A stretch of 64,000 nt of DNA from Acanthosoma haemorrhoidale. Its lineage: Eukaryota; Arthropoda; Insecta; Hemiptera; Acanthosomatidae. The notes beneath the pieces are model-generated. The model saw nothing but the letters and a program-made list of their open reading frames with translations, had not been told where the DNA came from and searched no databases. Where the stretch lies: contig OV884014.1 in NCBI GenBank assembly GCA_930367205.1, positions 116,071,768 to 116,135,767 of the forward strand, given 5' to 3'. This document shows positions 47,245 to 57,574 of this stretch, in pieces. Each line of letters begins with the position of its first letter. The stretch's first letter is position 1. A program made the translations under genes and the position numbers.

Positions 47245-48217
47245 ATGTATTCTTTACTACTATCGTTTTATATAATATACTTTTTTTTCACTTTGTATTT
47301 TTGTAACTGGATCTACTAGAAGTTTTTTATGCAATGTTCGCTTTTTTTTGTGTGTGTTGTATTGCTTACTTTTTTTTATTATCTAAATAAGGAAATTCTT
47401 TTAAATTGTCATTGCAGCCTGTGTGATGTTGGAACTTGTGCCTTGTGCTCTGTAGCTCACAGTAAGACCTCCTTTAGGAGTCGTAAGTTGCCTACTTTAG
47501 GAAGAGCGGGAGGAGGGGAATTAAATCAGGCTCCCATTGAACTTGAATACTGATGCTCCTGCTTGCCTAATAGAATAATTAATGGCTGCCTGCCTGACCT
47601 TAGGAATGTTTCCTGACGACCGTTCACTCTGGGATCCTGGTGAATCCTGTCTTTTCCTTTCTCAATGACTTGATCGCAGGTACCGGATGTTAAGCCTGCT
47701 ATACTACCTATTCAATATTGACGTCAATAATTATTGATTAAAAAGAAATTTAAAGACACAGTAGAGTTTTGAACCCATGTTATTCTTACTTTTATTTATT
47801 TCTCATCAGGCAATAGTTATAAATAATGCAACCAGGTGAGATTAAGTACAACTACATCTATCATACTTTAATTGTATTGGTTATACTTAAAAAAATATTA
47901 ATGCATAAATTAAATATATAATGTTTTTTTTTATTTGCAAGTAAGTTCCATGCTTGAACTTCTATCTGTACCATCTGTTTCTATAGAGTAGAACTATTTT
48001 TCTTCAAATGTTGTATGTAGATCTAGAATTTTCAAGTTTATCAAGCTAATTAATTTGTTTAATTATTTGAAAATTATATCTAGTAAATTAGATGTATTTT
48101 TTCATCCCTTTTTATCAGTGATTTAAGCAATCTAGCATGCTATTATCAACTGCTACAAAACACAGAACAGCGGTTTTGTTATAATAACTTTATAATTATA
48201 ATTTTTTTCTTTCTTTC
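47245..48217. other. no recognised gene
   Basis: AT-rich, featureless. Confidence 0.45.
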
Positions 48218-48480
48218 ATAGCCCCTTTAAATTTGCAGATAATTATAGTTCCTCAGGCGAATCTATTTACAAATTATTTTTGTATTTCCTGCAGCGTCGC
48301 TACATTATATACAGGTTTTGTTATTTTATAAAAATTATGTAATGGAATAAACAAGTATACTGATACACATTATACGTGACTGGACTAAACTGACTAATAA
48401 AGGTGATGGGGCTCACCTTTTTGATCCAACTTAAAACTAACTTACATACTAATTCTTAACCTAACTTTTATAATTTAAAA
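48218..48480 (-). mobile_element. LINE-B copy 5, 3' UTR
   Basis: A minus-strand tail with hairpin 1 at 48399-48420 (AAAGGTGA / TCACCTTT). The sequence next to it (ACGTGACTGGACTAAACTGA; AACTTACATACTAATTCTTA) is shared with 53515-53605. The second hairpin site is degraded (AGTTCC in place of AGATTC). Confidence 0.75.
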
Positions 48481-49286
48481 GTATGAACTGAATAAATATA
48501 TTCTGTATAATAGCTCATGTATGAGATTAGACAAAAATGTTTCGTCTTATTACCTTAATCTATACCCTAAACCAAAAAATAATTTTTAGTTCCTTTGTAA
48601 TTTATCAAATTTTTATTGGTCAAGAACCACTTTTCTGGAAAATATTGATCCTTTATATTTATTTCGTCAGAATATAAGTGAGATATTATTAACGTCATTC
48701 CGAATGAAATATTAACACCGTTACAATTGTCGGTTCTGAATTAGCCGTTAAATAATAAGATCCGTGCGCAGGACTTAGCAGATCCCCCCCCCACAAAAAA
48801 AAAAAAAAAAAAAATGCTGGCTTAAGGAAAGATATTTCCAACAACTGCCGTATATCTGCGGGGGGGGGGGGCGACCTTTGTTGCCGGTCCTATTGAAAAG
48901 TTTCTAATAACTTTCCGAAGACGGGCACTGTTTTTTACGGCGGTTTAACTTAGCTTCGAACCTGCGGGGCTTAGAGGAGCTTTATTCTCGGGGTACCGGC
49001 ATAACCATAATGAGGCTGGCAAAACGTATACGAGTATATACCTTTATGCCTACATTCTCGTAGATCTTGGTGTCCGTTTTAGAGGCCGAGGGAGCGATCA
49101 GTTATTGTCCCCGGTCGTGGTCGTAAGATTATGATCTAAATGTGACTCTCTGTGCTCTTCCGAAGAGAAAAAAAGCATACGAGTGATTAAAAAGAAATTT
49201 GAATTATGTCTTGTGAAAGTTGGTGTGTTTGGAAGAGCGTACAGATTCGTAAATGATCTAGAATCTACTAGTAATATTAATTTGTA
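48481..49286. other. no gene; homopolymer runs
   Basis: C, A and G runs at about 48786-48814 and 48859-48870. No coding signal. Confidence 0.5.
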
Positions 49287-49403
49287 TTGGGTGATCCAGA
49301 ATTAACGCAAGATTCAAAGCATAAATAACCCTATCCTATTTACTTTATAATTCAATAAAAAAATACTAAAAACTGTGTTTTCTATTTTGATCAAACCTTG
49401 CGT
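49287..49403 (+). mobile_element. TcM copy 3, minimal remnant cut by a retroposon tail
   Basis: The left terminus (GGGTGATCCAGAATTAACGC) is joined almost directly to the last roughly 90 bp of the element (AACCCTATCCTATTTAC ... AAACCTTGCGT). The right terminus stops after ACCTTGCGT, where an unrelated T run begins. Only the ends remain. Confidence 0.8.
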
Positions 49404-49405
49404 CA

Positions 49406-49440
49406 TTTTTTTTTTTTTTTTTTTTCTTAGCTCTCAAACT
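49406..49440 (-). repeat. retroposon tail F, copy 2
   Basis: Twenty T followed by CTTAGCTCTCAAAC, the same structure as at 15191. It breaks the terminus of the TcM remnant on its left, which suggests insertion into it. The extent of the retroposon to the right is unknown. Confidence 0.55.
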
Positions 49441-50040
49441 TATAAAATAGGATGTGGGAAAATTACTTTGGGCTAATGAGTGCCTTTCACTAAGGGTAGT
49501 CCCCCATGCGTCAATTATGAGACACTCTTTACAATTAACGCCAAAAAGAAAAATTGACTAATCGGGAGTCAAAACCGGATAAATCCTCGATATCTTGGAG
49601 GATCCTCTCGGGTGTTATCCGAGCCAATGATCGGGCACACATTGCCACCGACGGTTAACTTAAGCGTACGATGATTGTTGGCAGGGAGATCATTGCCCCA
49701 TGTTTAATTGTTCGCTTCTTGCCAAGCCGACCATTGTTGGCATAAAGCGGTTGTGTCGATAACTCTAGTTACGGAGACCTGGGTTCGGTAGTAGACTCAT
49801 ACAATAAGGAGTTTTATGCAATAGGGGTCTGGTCAGGGTTCACTCAATCTTTCGAGAACAAATGAGCAACTAGTTTAAATATAAATGTAAGGAGGGATAA
49901 ATACGCTTGTGTCAGCCTCGATAGTTCGGAAGCATTGTACACCATCTGCTGCTAGAAACACCTTATCAGAACGTGAGGGTTCCATTTTAATAATTTCATT
50001 CTCTTCGCTTTAAGACGTTTTGCTGGTATAAAAGTAACTC
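49441..50040. other. no recognised gene, may be retroposon F body
   Basis: Moderately GC-rich, with no open frame. If tail F is a real 3' end, its body would extend rightwards here. The right border is not visible. Confidence 0.35.
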
Positions 50041-50050
50041 TTAATTATAC

Positions 50051-50403
50051 GCACTGCGCCACACATCCCTATAATCCTCCTTGAAGACTAAAGCCGGAGT
50101 AGCTGGTAGTGGGAGACCTGGCAATAATCATTTCTCCCAATTATGTCCTGAGCGTCTGAGGCACTCGCGCTCTTCGTCAGCAACCACTGGCTCGTATCCG
50201 GTGACGCAGGAGCGTGGGGGACATCCCAAGACTCCGCTTCCTCTTTAGCATGCGAGGGAGGTCTCACGGCTGTTTGTAAATACTTTATGAATGAGCGAGT
50301 GAATGATAATTGAAACTATGGTATGAATGAGAACATTGATTGTAAATACTTATTGCCCAATACGGCAGATTGTAATTTTATCTAAGATCTTTTGTATTTG
50401 TAT
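50051..50403 (+). mobile_element. LINE-A copy 13, UTR-only insertion with 10-bp target-site duplication
   Basis: A plus-strand copy starting in the last coding residues (GCACTGCGCCAC), with a UTR with small deletions and the 3' end AGATTGTAATTTTATC. It is flanked by a perfect repeat TTAATTATAC at 50041-50050 and 50404-50413. Confidence 0.88.
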
Positions 50404-50413
50404 TTAATTATAC

Positions 50414-51060
50414 ATTAAGAGTTTTAGGACCGCCTCTATCATATGTATTCAATTATATTATTTAAAAACTTCGCAGGAAGTATTTGATTACCACTCTATT
50501 TCCGCCAATATTTAAACTTGGAATTTTCATAAAATAAAATAATCTAAAATGTGACAACGGCTCCGCCTCAACTTGAGCTAACGATAATCCGGATTTGACT
50601 AATCTCGGCTTCAGCGCCGTCAGCGAGTCAAGGATAGTGGACCGCCGCTGAGAGGATTAACTGACGAAGTTCAATTCTCGTCTGTGATATATCTCGGCCA
50701 TTTCACTGTCGATTACTTTCTGCTAAAGAACAGTTCATCCATATCTGATAGTTTTATCCTTAATGTCAGCCTAGCTAACAACATTAAGAAAAAAAAGTAG
50801 TAGAGGATAAACTACCCCCCACCCTTCCTCTAACTATGTTCTCAAGTTATACCCATTTAAAGCTCATAGTTATTTTTTGATTTCGATACGTTAGTTGTGA
50901 ACTAACTCGCGTGTATAATGAGTGCGAAAAATCTTAACCAAGTAAACTTTATTTTATTTGTTGTTCAATACCGCTGACTGAAAAAAAATCTATGAAAATC
51001 GATTCAATTAACAAAAATAGGGAGATTTTCGACATTTAGATTGCATTGCGAAATTACAGT
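50414..51060. other. no recognised gene
   Basis: A GC-richer patch at 50560-50720 of unknown nature lies upstream of the gypsy-type element. Confidence 0.4.
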
Positions 51061-51284
51061 CCATTACTATTTAGATGTTATTATATTAAACGAAATCATT
51101 GTATAAGTTAAGTCCAGGCGCCGCTAGTGCCCAGCCTTAATCCCCAAACATATGTTATCTGTATATGTTTACAGGTAATACCTATAGATAGAGGTATCTT
51201 GGACTAAATAAAGCAGTCTTGTTATAACGTTCTACGTGTTCTTATTACCAACCTTTCTTAGCTTGTAATTCAATAAACATTAAC

Positions 51285-51299
51285 TGGTGCCGAAACCCG
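51285..51299 (+). other. primer-binding site complementary to tRNA-Phe
   Basis: TGGTGCCGAAACCCG is complementary to the 3' end of eukaryotic tRNA-Phe (acceptor strand UUUCGGC plus CCA). It lies a few bases after the putative LTR end (CAATAAACATTAAC), the usual position for priming minus-strand synthesis. The match ends after 15 bases. Confidence 0.75.
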
Positions 51300-51380
51300 T
51301 GAACCGTGGAGAAAGAGAGTTATCGAATGCGAGCGTAAATTTGTTTTGTTTTTTTTTCTTCTATACGCGAAAGAGAGAAG

Positions 51381-52280
51381 ATGACTGAAGGAGGAATTTT
51401 GAGACAGCCCGTCTTGAATCTCGTAGAGGGAGCAGATATTAGAAGAGTGGGAACTATGCCAGAAGTTCATGCCACGGCGCTCGCGCTGATGAGGGTAAAA
51501 GCGATAAATACCCAGGATCTGAGGAAGGCTGTTTCGGAGCTGGAGAGATTCACTGGGGAACTAGGGGAGCTGAACCATTTCCTAAAAGGAGGAGACCGTC
51601 TCACAGCTTTAATTGGAGCTAAAGTAGAAAAAAATTTAATAGATCCCAGAGACGCGGAATCGTTGAAGGCGGCCCTGATATGTCGGGTCAAGAGAAGTAT
51701 ACTGTATCAAATTCAGGCAGATGAAGAAACCCCGTGGGAAGTAATTAAGATGAGATTGAAGAAGGCGTACGGAGGAGGACGATGGACTCCCGAGGAGGAC
51801 ATATTCCAAATGTTTAGGGAGACAAAGTCCCCAAGACAAAGTAACGGGCAATATGCTGCGGGGTTAGTAGTTCGTTTCAATAAGATAACGGAGAAGATGA
51901 GAGAGTCGATTAGCGTAGAAGAGGTGGAGGGTAGAATGGGATTCTTATCCACAATTCTAAAAGTGCAACTGGCCAAGGAGACAGGAAGAAAGGAAGGATT
52001 CTCTGATGAGCGCTCGTTCTCGGAGTGTGCACAATCAATGATCGACACTAGTGCCAAGGAGGAAGAAGTGAGGGTGCAAGACGTCGACAATGAATGGAGC
52101 CGAGTTGCATACAAAAGAACCCGGACCCTGAAACCAACCTGGAGGAGTCCAGAAACGTCCGTTATTGGCAGAGACAAGGGAACGACAGGAGAAAGAAGAT
52201 TCAGAGGAACGAGACCGAGGTATGCCCCGCCCAGGGAAGAAAGAAAATGCCACGGATGTAGGAAGGCAGGAGGGGGTTAA
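51381..52280 (+). pseudogene. gypsy-type gag, open but truncated in the zinc knuckle
   Basis: A 299-codon frame from an ATG 82 bp after the primer-binding site. The middle (about residues 60-200) is rich in charged and helical residues and resembles the capsid region of Ty3/gypsy Gag (PRDAESLKAALICRVKRSI, EDIFQMFRETKSPRQSNGQY). The end is Arg-rich, as in nucleocapsid, with KCHGCRKAG, the first two cysteines of a CCHC knuckle. The frame then stops at the deletion junction. This is one of the two best-preserved frames in the window. I base the family on position and composition; it is not a strong motif match. Confidence 0.75.
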
Positions 52281-52518
52281 GCCAGACTCTACGAAGGTCG
52301 AGGCGATTAGAAGGATGGTGGTGCCCACAGATGTAAAGGGGATCCGTCGACTTCTGGGGACGCTTAATTATTACAGAAGATTTGTGCCGGACATGGCGGC
52401 ATACCTGGTGCCTATTAATAATTTACTGCGAAAGGGAGCGAGGGTGGTAATTACCCCATTATCATGGAGCAGAACATCCGAAAATGTATGTATAGCTTAC
52501 AAGAGGAACCAATATTAG
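52273..52518 (+). pseudogene. reverse transcriptase C-terminal (thumb) fragment
   Basis: Follows the deletion in a different frame from gag. VKPDSTKVEAIRRMVVP and GIRRLLGTLNYYRRFVPDMA are the classic end of the Ty3/gypsy RT domain just before RNase H (LG..NYYRRF). The catalytic YxDD palm is absent. A small indel near 52460 shifts the frame into the following RNase H frame. Confidence 0.85.
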
Positions 52519-53228
52519 CATTTCCCGATTTCCATCATCCCTTCACAATCACCACTGATACCAGCGAATACGCACTGGGGGCAGTGTTGTCGCAGGAGAG
52601 AGACGGTGGGGAGCGCCCGGTGGCGTACGCTAGTCGACGGCTCACAGAAACGGAAGCGCGGTATAGTGCTCTAGAGAGAGAGCTCCTAGGTATCGTCTGG
52701 GCTATAGACCATTTCCGCCCATATGTCTTCGGCAGAAAATTCCGTGTTCACACCGACCACAGACCCCTACAATGGGTAGGAAAGTTAAAGGAGTCCTCGG
52801 CGCGGGTCACGAGGTGGAAAGAGTTTTTGTCCCAGTACAATATGGAGATCATATATAAACCCGGGAAAAAGAACGTAGTGGCAGACTGGCTGTCCAGAGC
52901 CATTACTGTGAATGCATTGGAAGAAGGGGAACCATCCGGGGAAATCCAACAGTTTCTCCGGGAATGGACACCCGGGGAGGACGGAAGCCTCGGTACGCGA
53001 GGAGATAGCGAAGGCGAGGAAACCCTTGAAGAGGAAGGTTCCGCCGCCGAAAGACCTGTTGAAATGGAAGTAACAGAAGGGATCGTGAACGACAAAAGAC
53101 GGCAGATCATTTGGAAATCCAAGACTCAGGGCGGCTGCAGATCGCATATGACAGTTATGGGAGAAGTAAAATCGCGACGATTTGGTCGCCACCAGGGGTT
53201 AGAAACGACCAAATTTGCCGTGCATTAA
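52464..53228 (+). pseudogene. RNase H domain of gypsy-type Pol, 254-codon open frame
   Basis: The domain that degrades the RNA strand of RNA-DNA hybrids during reverse transcription. Visible acidic residues: Asp32 in ITTDTSEYALGAVLS, Glu71 or Glu73 in YSALERELLGIVWAID, Asp98 in VHTDHRPLQW and Asp141 in KNVVADWLSR, all in the expected order. After residue 150 the sequence becomes Glu/Gly-rich, the usual linker to integrase, and the frame closes at 53226-53228. Without the RT palm and protease it cannot support its own replication. Confidence 0.88.
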
Positions 53229-53349
53229 AAGATGCCTCGGAACCCGGAAAGACCCATCATGTATTTGGCAATGCCACTATTTGGGAGAAAATTCGTAGAC
53301 TTTGGCGAACGGAACAACTTGGAGTGGATAGGGTATTTATTCGGTGCAC

Positions 53350-53512
53350 GTCGATGGTGGAGACACCATCAAAGACAGAGAACAGCAGCTGGAAGTGACG
53401 CTGGCCTATCACCAAGGAAAAACGAACCACCGTGGAGTTCAGGAAACGTTGCAAGCGTTGCGGCGGAGGTCCTTTAGGTGGGGAATGAAAATGAGCATGC
53501 AAGATATTCATT
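53350..53512 (+). pseudogene. integrase N-terminal zinc-binding domain, cut short
   Basis: In a frame one base away from RNase H, VDGGDTIKDREQ is followed by LAYHQGKTNHRGVQETLQAL and a Cys near the end (DIHC). The two His and the HRG motif are typical of Ty3/gypsy integrase HHCC domains. The sequence is lost after the first Cys, exactly where LINE-B sequence starts, so the catalytic DDE domain is absent. Confidence 0.8.
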
Positions 53513-53825
53513 GTACGTGACTGGACTAAACTAACTAATAAAGGTGATGGGGCTCACCTTTTTGATCAAACTTGAAACTAACTTACATACTAATTCTTAA
53601 CCTAATTTTTCCATGGTGTTAAACACTGGGTTTGTCAGGTGCTGCAACGAGTCAAAAAACTTTGTCTCCGGCGGATGACACCAACCTACGGCACACCAAG
53701 CAACGGGTGCAGGTTAGCCTTCTTTAACCTCTCGAGAGAGGTATGTCGGACCACTTTTCGCATGATCCCATTATGGAAATGTTGGAGACATTTGGCTGTA
53801 TTGTGAGTCAAGTGGGTAAAAAGGG
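53513..53825 (-). mobile_element. LINE-B copy 6, 3' UTR and ORF end
   Basis: A minus-strand copy with hairpin 1 at 53540-53561 (AAAGGTGA / TCACCTTT) and, further right, the inverse of the coding end (opposite-strand matches to the FFDSL and LQ.FHN regions). It abuts the gypsy element at 53512. Confidence 0.78.
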
Positions 53826-55147
53826 GGTCACCCTAATTTGTCCCAGAGGCCAAATTTTTTTGCTAAAAATATACCTAATTTTGTACCAGAAATCATACGA
53901 GAATCATACGAGAATGTGCTGAATGAAGGTTTACAATCGCTATAAATAGCATTCATAATAAGCGGGAGATGTTGACGGCAAGGCATAAATTCAGAGATAG
54001 TTGATAGATTGTTCAAAATAAGGGCAGAATTGACTGAATTCGAAGCACCATTTTAATGTGTTTTCTAAACAACTCCTCTACGGGATTATTGAAGTCTTAG
54101 GCATTAGGGGGCATTAGTCTAGAGGTCCGAGATTAACCTGTGGGGATAATTTATTTATTAAAGATGGGAGTTGTGTTGATCTAAATCGAGACTTTGACCC
54201 AATGTGCTCTGGCCGTAACAAGTGGAGCCATCAAGATGTCTGTTTTTCAGTTTCTCTTAAAGAGTTATTTAACTCAATGACTGCTCGGTTCTAAATAAAA
54301 TAAAACAATGTTAACAGCTGTAGTATGAAAGAGCAATTTTTGAAACCGGCCTAGAACGTATTAAGCTCAGGATATATATTATTAGATTTCGAAACATTCT
54401 TTTTTTGAAATATCTTTGGACTGATTTTTATATTCTATCCGAAAGGGCTTTGTGGAACGTACGCTTAAAATTTCCGATTGGAGTTGAATCATTTTTACCG
54501 CTATCAGAGAACAACACGCCGTGATTCAGGCGATCTCTGAACCGCCTAGTGTGCCTGCTTGAAAGTAAAACCTCTGCTTCTAAAGCACAAACTTAGGGAG
54601 AGAGGTCCCAGAGTTTAAACGGAGGGATAACCGGTCCAGGAATGGGGGCACTATCAGGATCGACTGCACACACTCACGCAGGGCTCACTCCGCGGTCCTT
54701 TTTTATTTCCTATCTTTATCCTCCGCCACTGTGTCACGATTTCAATCAGGCACCATTATCCACGCGCAATGCTTCTGGCGTTCGTTTTGTTTTCTTTCTT
54801 TGTTGTTTTTTTTATAACGCTTTATCTGTGTTATTTTTCTATGCAGAGCGTGTAAATGTGGATCACTGCTCGAAGGCTAAACCCGTGTGAGAAGTACATT
54901 TCTTCACAGACGCGATACGTTGGTGATCAGTGTGAACTTTCGCTGTAAGCTTTTATTAGTCTGCGTCTGCGTTAGTTCTTAAAATCAATGTGTTTAGAAC
55001 TCATGAACGTTATAAAAACTACAATAACAAACTATTGGCGATTATAGATGAGAGGACCAATGGCACTGCCCGGAGGGACTCCTGCCTCTAGGAAACAAAA
55101 TTATGTGCTTTCCTGCCATCGATAGGGGAACGGAGTGGGGGCTATCG
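53826..55147. other. no recognised gene
   Basis: AT-rich. The 82-codon frame at 54642-54890 is unrecognised. Confidence 0.45.
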
Positions 55148-55310
55148 TGCTAAATACCGGGTTTGTCAGGTACTGTAGGGAGTCGAAAAAAAGTTAGGGA
55201 GTCTACGTTGGATGAATTCATCCACAGTAGAGAAATCAAAGATCTCGTGAAGCTCACTGTTGCTCGAATGAAGTATTTCTGACCACTTTCATCAGTATAC
55301 TGTTAATTGT
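55148..55310 (-). mobile_element. LINE-B copy 7, diverged coding scrap
   Basis: The inverse of the ORF end (CCGGGTTTGTCAGGTACTG; TTTCATCAGTATACTGTT) matches 53628-53680 and 23172-23195. Strongly diverged. Confidence 0.6.
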
Positions 55311-55332
55311 TTGTTGAATTGTGTCAAAACAA

Positions 55333-55648
55333 TTCGTGGAAATTGCATCACGATAACGCTCCCCGCTCACACCTCACTGATGGTTCGTAATTTTTTTGCA
55401 AAAACAACACTGTTGTGTTACCTCAGCTACTGCAAATTCTTTTTGTTCGCGAAATTAAAAAAAAACCTTGAAAGGCCGACGTTTTGACACCATTGATGAG
55501 ATAAAAGAAGAATCGCTGAAGGAACTAAGAGCTACATCGAAAAGTGAGTTTGAAAAGTGCTTGGAAGATTGCAAAAAGCGCTGGCACAAGTGTTTTATAT
55601 CTGAGGGGGGATCCTTTGGAGGAGGCAAAATTGCTATCGATGAATAAA
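55333..55648 (+). pseudogene. mariner-like transposase C-terminal relic (third family)
   Basis: Contains WKLHHDNAP, the second catalytic Asp motif, then after frame changes FFLF, KKTLKGRRFDTIDEIKEES and EFEKCLEDCKKRWHKCF, ending FGGGKIAIDE and stop at about 55648. This C-terminus (RRF.TI.EI ... RWHKC) is common in mariner-type transposases. About 12 residues with the third Asp motif are deleted near 55428. Terminal repeats are not seen. Confidence 0.75.
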
Positions 55649-56371
55649 TAAAAAAAATATTTAAGATAAACAAAAATCAAACCTCGTATATTATTATATT
55701 AGGGAGGATATTTGGCCTTAAAATTTTTAACTACATCTTTGGCAAGAAGAATCACACATGAACGGTATTAGCGTCCTAGAAGCGATGGTCACACATGAAC
55801 GATTTGAAACATAATCTGCGGTAAAAGCCCTCCTTCGTTGTTGACCTAATCATGAGCTGACGCGTTTCAATTTGACTCTTTCCAGTTAAGTTATTTCTGA
55901 GTACATCGAGTCACCAGGAACTCTTTATGGAACTGTTCCATTTTGAATCTACTTGGTTCTTCGATGACTGTCGTGCTTATCGTGGCGTATCCAGCTTTAT
56001 CGCCGTCACCTATGCCAGCGGACGATGCTCCCTCGCCGCTCATGTGCGGAGGGAAGACAGAAATGCCGGAGCCGGCGGCGATATAAAACGGCACACCTGC
56101 GGCAGCACTAAAACCCCCGTTATTTTATATGCGGGATCTGACAGCATTCGTCCCTTCTACCGACTACCATCAGCTTCGCTCACCCGGTCTACGTATGCCG
56201 GCCGATTCACATTTGATGTAATATGCTATAATATAAGAGGTATCATGATCCAAGGATTCTGCACTGGTCACGTCCGAAGGCTACACGATCTGCGAACCGA
56301 CCGTTCGTATCGGATGTCAACCACATCTCTATGAAATCCTATTCTCATTGCTAGACATAGCGTGTCAGTAC
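55649..56371. other. GC-richer island, unrecognised
   Basis: A 135-codon plus-strand frame (55927-56334) and a 67-codon minus-strand frame (55891-56094) overlap. The plus-strand product is rich in Arg, Ser, Thr and Tyr. I see no known domain. It may be a decayed retroelement or exon. Confidence 0.35.
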
Positions 56372-56432
56372 TTTCAAATTCAAAGCAATTTATTTCAAAT
56401 ATTTACATAATACAAATAATCCTATGATAGCA
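56372..56432 (-). repeat. dispersed tail D, copy 3
   Basis: CTTTCAAATTCAAAGCAATT followed by TATTTCAAATATTTACATAA, matching 11616 and 29752. Confidence 0.5.
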
Positions 56433-56545
56433 TCGTCCCTCTTAACTATGGATAAAACCTCCTTTGATGTACACATAACATTCCAACACAATATCCGCAG
56501 AAAAACAAAAAAAAAATTAATAACTACATAATAGAAAAACATTGC

Positions 56546-56680
56546 TAATTTTTAACAAGTTTATTGTTTTTGATCAATGATGTAATCACCCTCGTTCTCA
56601 GCAACCTTTTGCCATCTAGTGTGCAAATTTTCAATGCCTCATCGATCAAAATAAGTTGGTGTTTTACTTTCCGGTCCCCC
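56546..56680 (-). mobile_element. mariner copy 3, minimal deletion form
   Basis: A minus-strand piece of the mariner C-terminus (inverse of ENLHTRWQKV...DYIIDQKQ), joined at about 56655 to a terminus ACTTTCCGGTCCCCC followed by TA at 56681. The left terminus is not recognisable. Confidence 0.75.
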
Positions 56681-56682
56681 TA

Positions 56683-57159
56683 TTATTTATCTATGTAAGC
56701 AATGTTTTGAAGTAATGAATTGTGCTATGTTTACAATTATCTATAAAGATTGTAGTTATAAAGTACAATATGCATCTCAACTATATGACTGTATGTCTAC
56801 GTTAGTTTTGACTTTACCAACAAGTTGTCAATGAGCTGTCATTTTAGTCTGTAAATTTACCTTATAATTTCTATTGATAGATGAGAAAAGGACAGACTTT
56901 CTGGTTGTGCATGAATGTTTTACCCCTGGTAAGAAAGTCTGTGGTCTAGATAAATCTCAAGGTAATAATTATTTTATGAACAATTTTAGGGCTTCTATTT
57001 TTGAAAAGTGTTTTGTAGACATAACATCAGTGTAGCTTTGAAGTATACAGAATATTCAACTTAGAAAACAAAAACAATAAAATGAACTGTGAGCTAATAG
57101 AAAAATATTTCTTCATAATATATTACGCTCTAACCCTTTTTTTTTTTCTTTTCAATCAC
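56683..57159. other. no recognised gene
   Basis: AT-rich; T run near 57138. Confidence 0.45.
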
Positions 57160-57362
57160 CTTAAAAATGACAAAATTATTATTCATTATAGATTCTCAGG
57201 CGAATCTATTCACATATCACATTTTATATGTCCTGTAGCATCGGTAAATTCTATAAAAAGTCTGAATTCTAAGTTATGAAATTAATAAAAGTACAATGCC
57301 ACAGAATGTACTTGAATTCTTTGAGTACTCTATAAGGTGATGGGCTCACCTTTTTGATCAAT
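57160..57362 (-). mobile_element. LINE-B copy 8, 3' UTR with two hairpins
   Basis: Nearly the same sequence as 31885-32092. Hairpin 2 at 57190-57207 is perfect (AGATTC / GAATCT). Hairpin 1 at 57334-57352 keeps its 7-bp stem with one base fewer in the loop (TGGGC). Confidence 0.78.
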
Positions 57363-57574
57363 AACTCTAACCTTTTATGTTTGAGTAATTCATCTATGTT
57401 AGCAATGTTTTCAAGTAATGTACACACAGAACGAGAAGTGTTTACATCTGTCCATAAATGTTGTGTTTGTCGCTATAGAATTATCTAGAATATAATCAGC
57501 ATTAGATACGTCACGCATCTTAACTCTATGTCTACAGCAGGTGCTGCATAAGTTAGTATTGGCTTTAAGTCTGG

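Larger units (their letters stand above)
51061..53512 (+). mobile_element. gypsy-type LTR retrotransposon, internally deleted and 3'-truncated
   Basis: A probable 5' LTR end (its left border is not defined; an AATAAA lies near 51207) is followed by a primer-binding site, a gag frame, a fused pol remnant and the beginning of integrase. A deletion at about 52270 joins the gag zinc-knuckle region to the end of the RT domain, removing protease and the RT core. At 53512 the element stops at a LINE-B tail. No 3' LTR or envelope sequence is seen. GC content is clearly higher than the flanks. Confidence 0.88.

Noticed and set aside
5060..49756. Similarity between 5060-5096 and 49720-49756 (TGCCAAGCCGAC shared)
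   Set aside because: A weak match by eye over about 55 bp. It could be an old repeat but needs a real alignment.
31780..57279. Two similar plus-strand open frames (31780-32010 and 57082-57279) sharing LKNDKII and SHFIC
   Set aside because: Their similarity comes from the LINE-B 3' UTR, which runs on the opposite strand. The frames are antisense to it.
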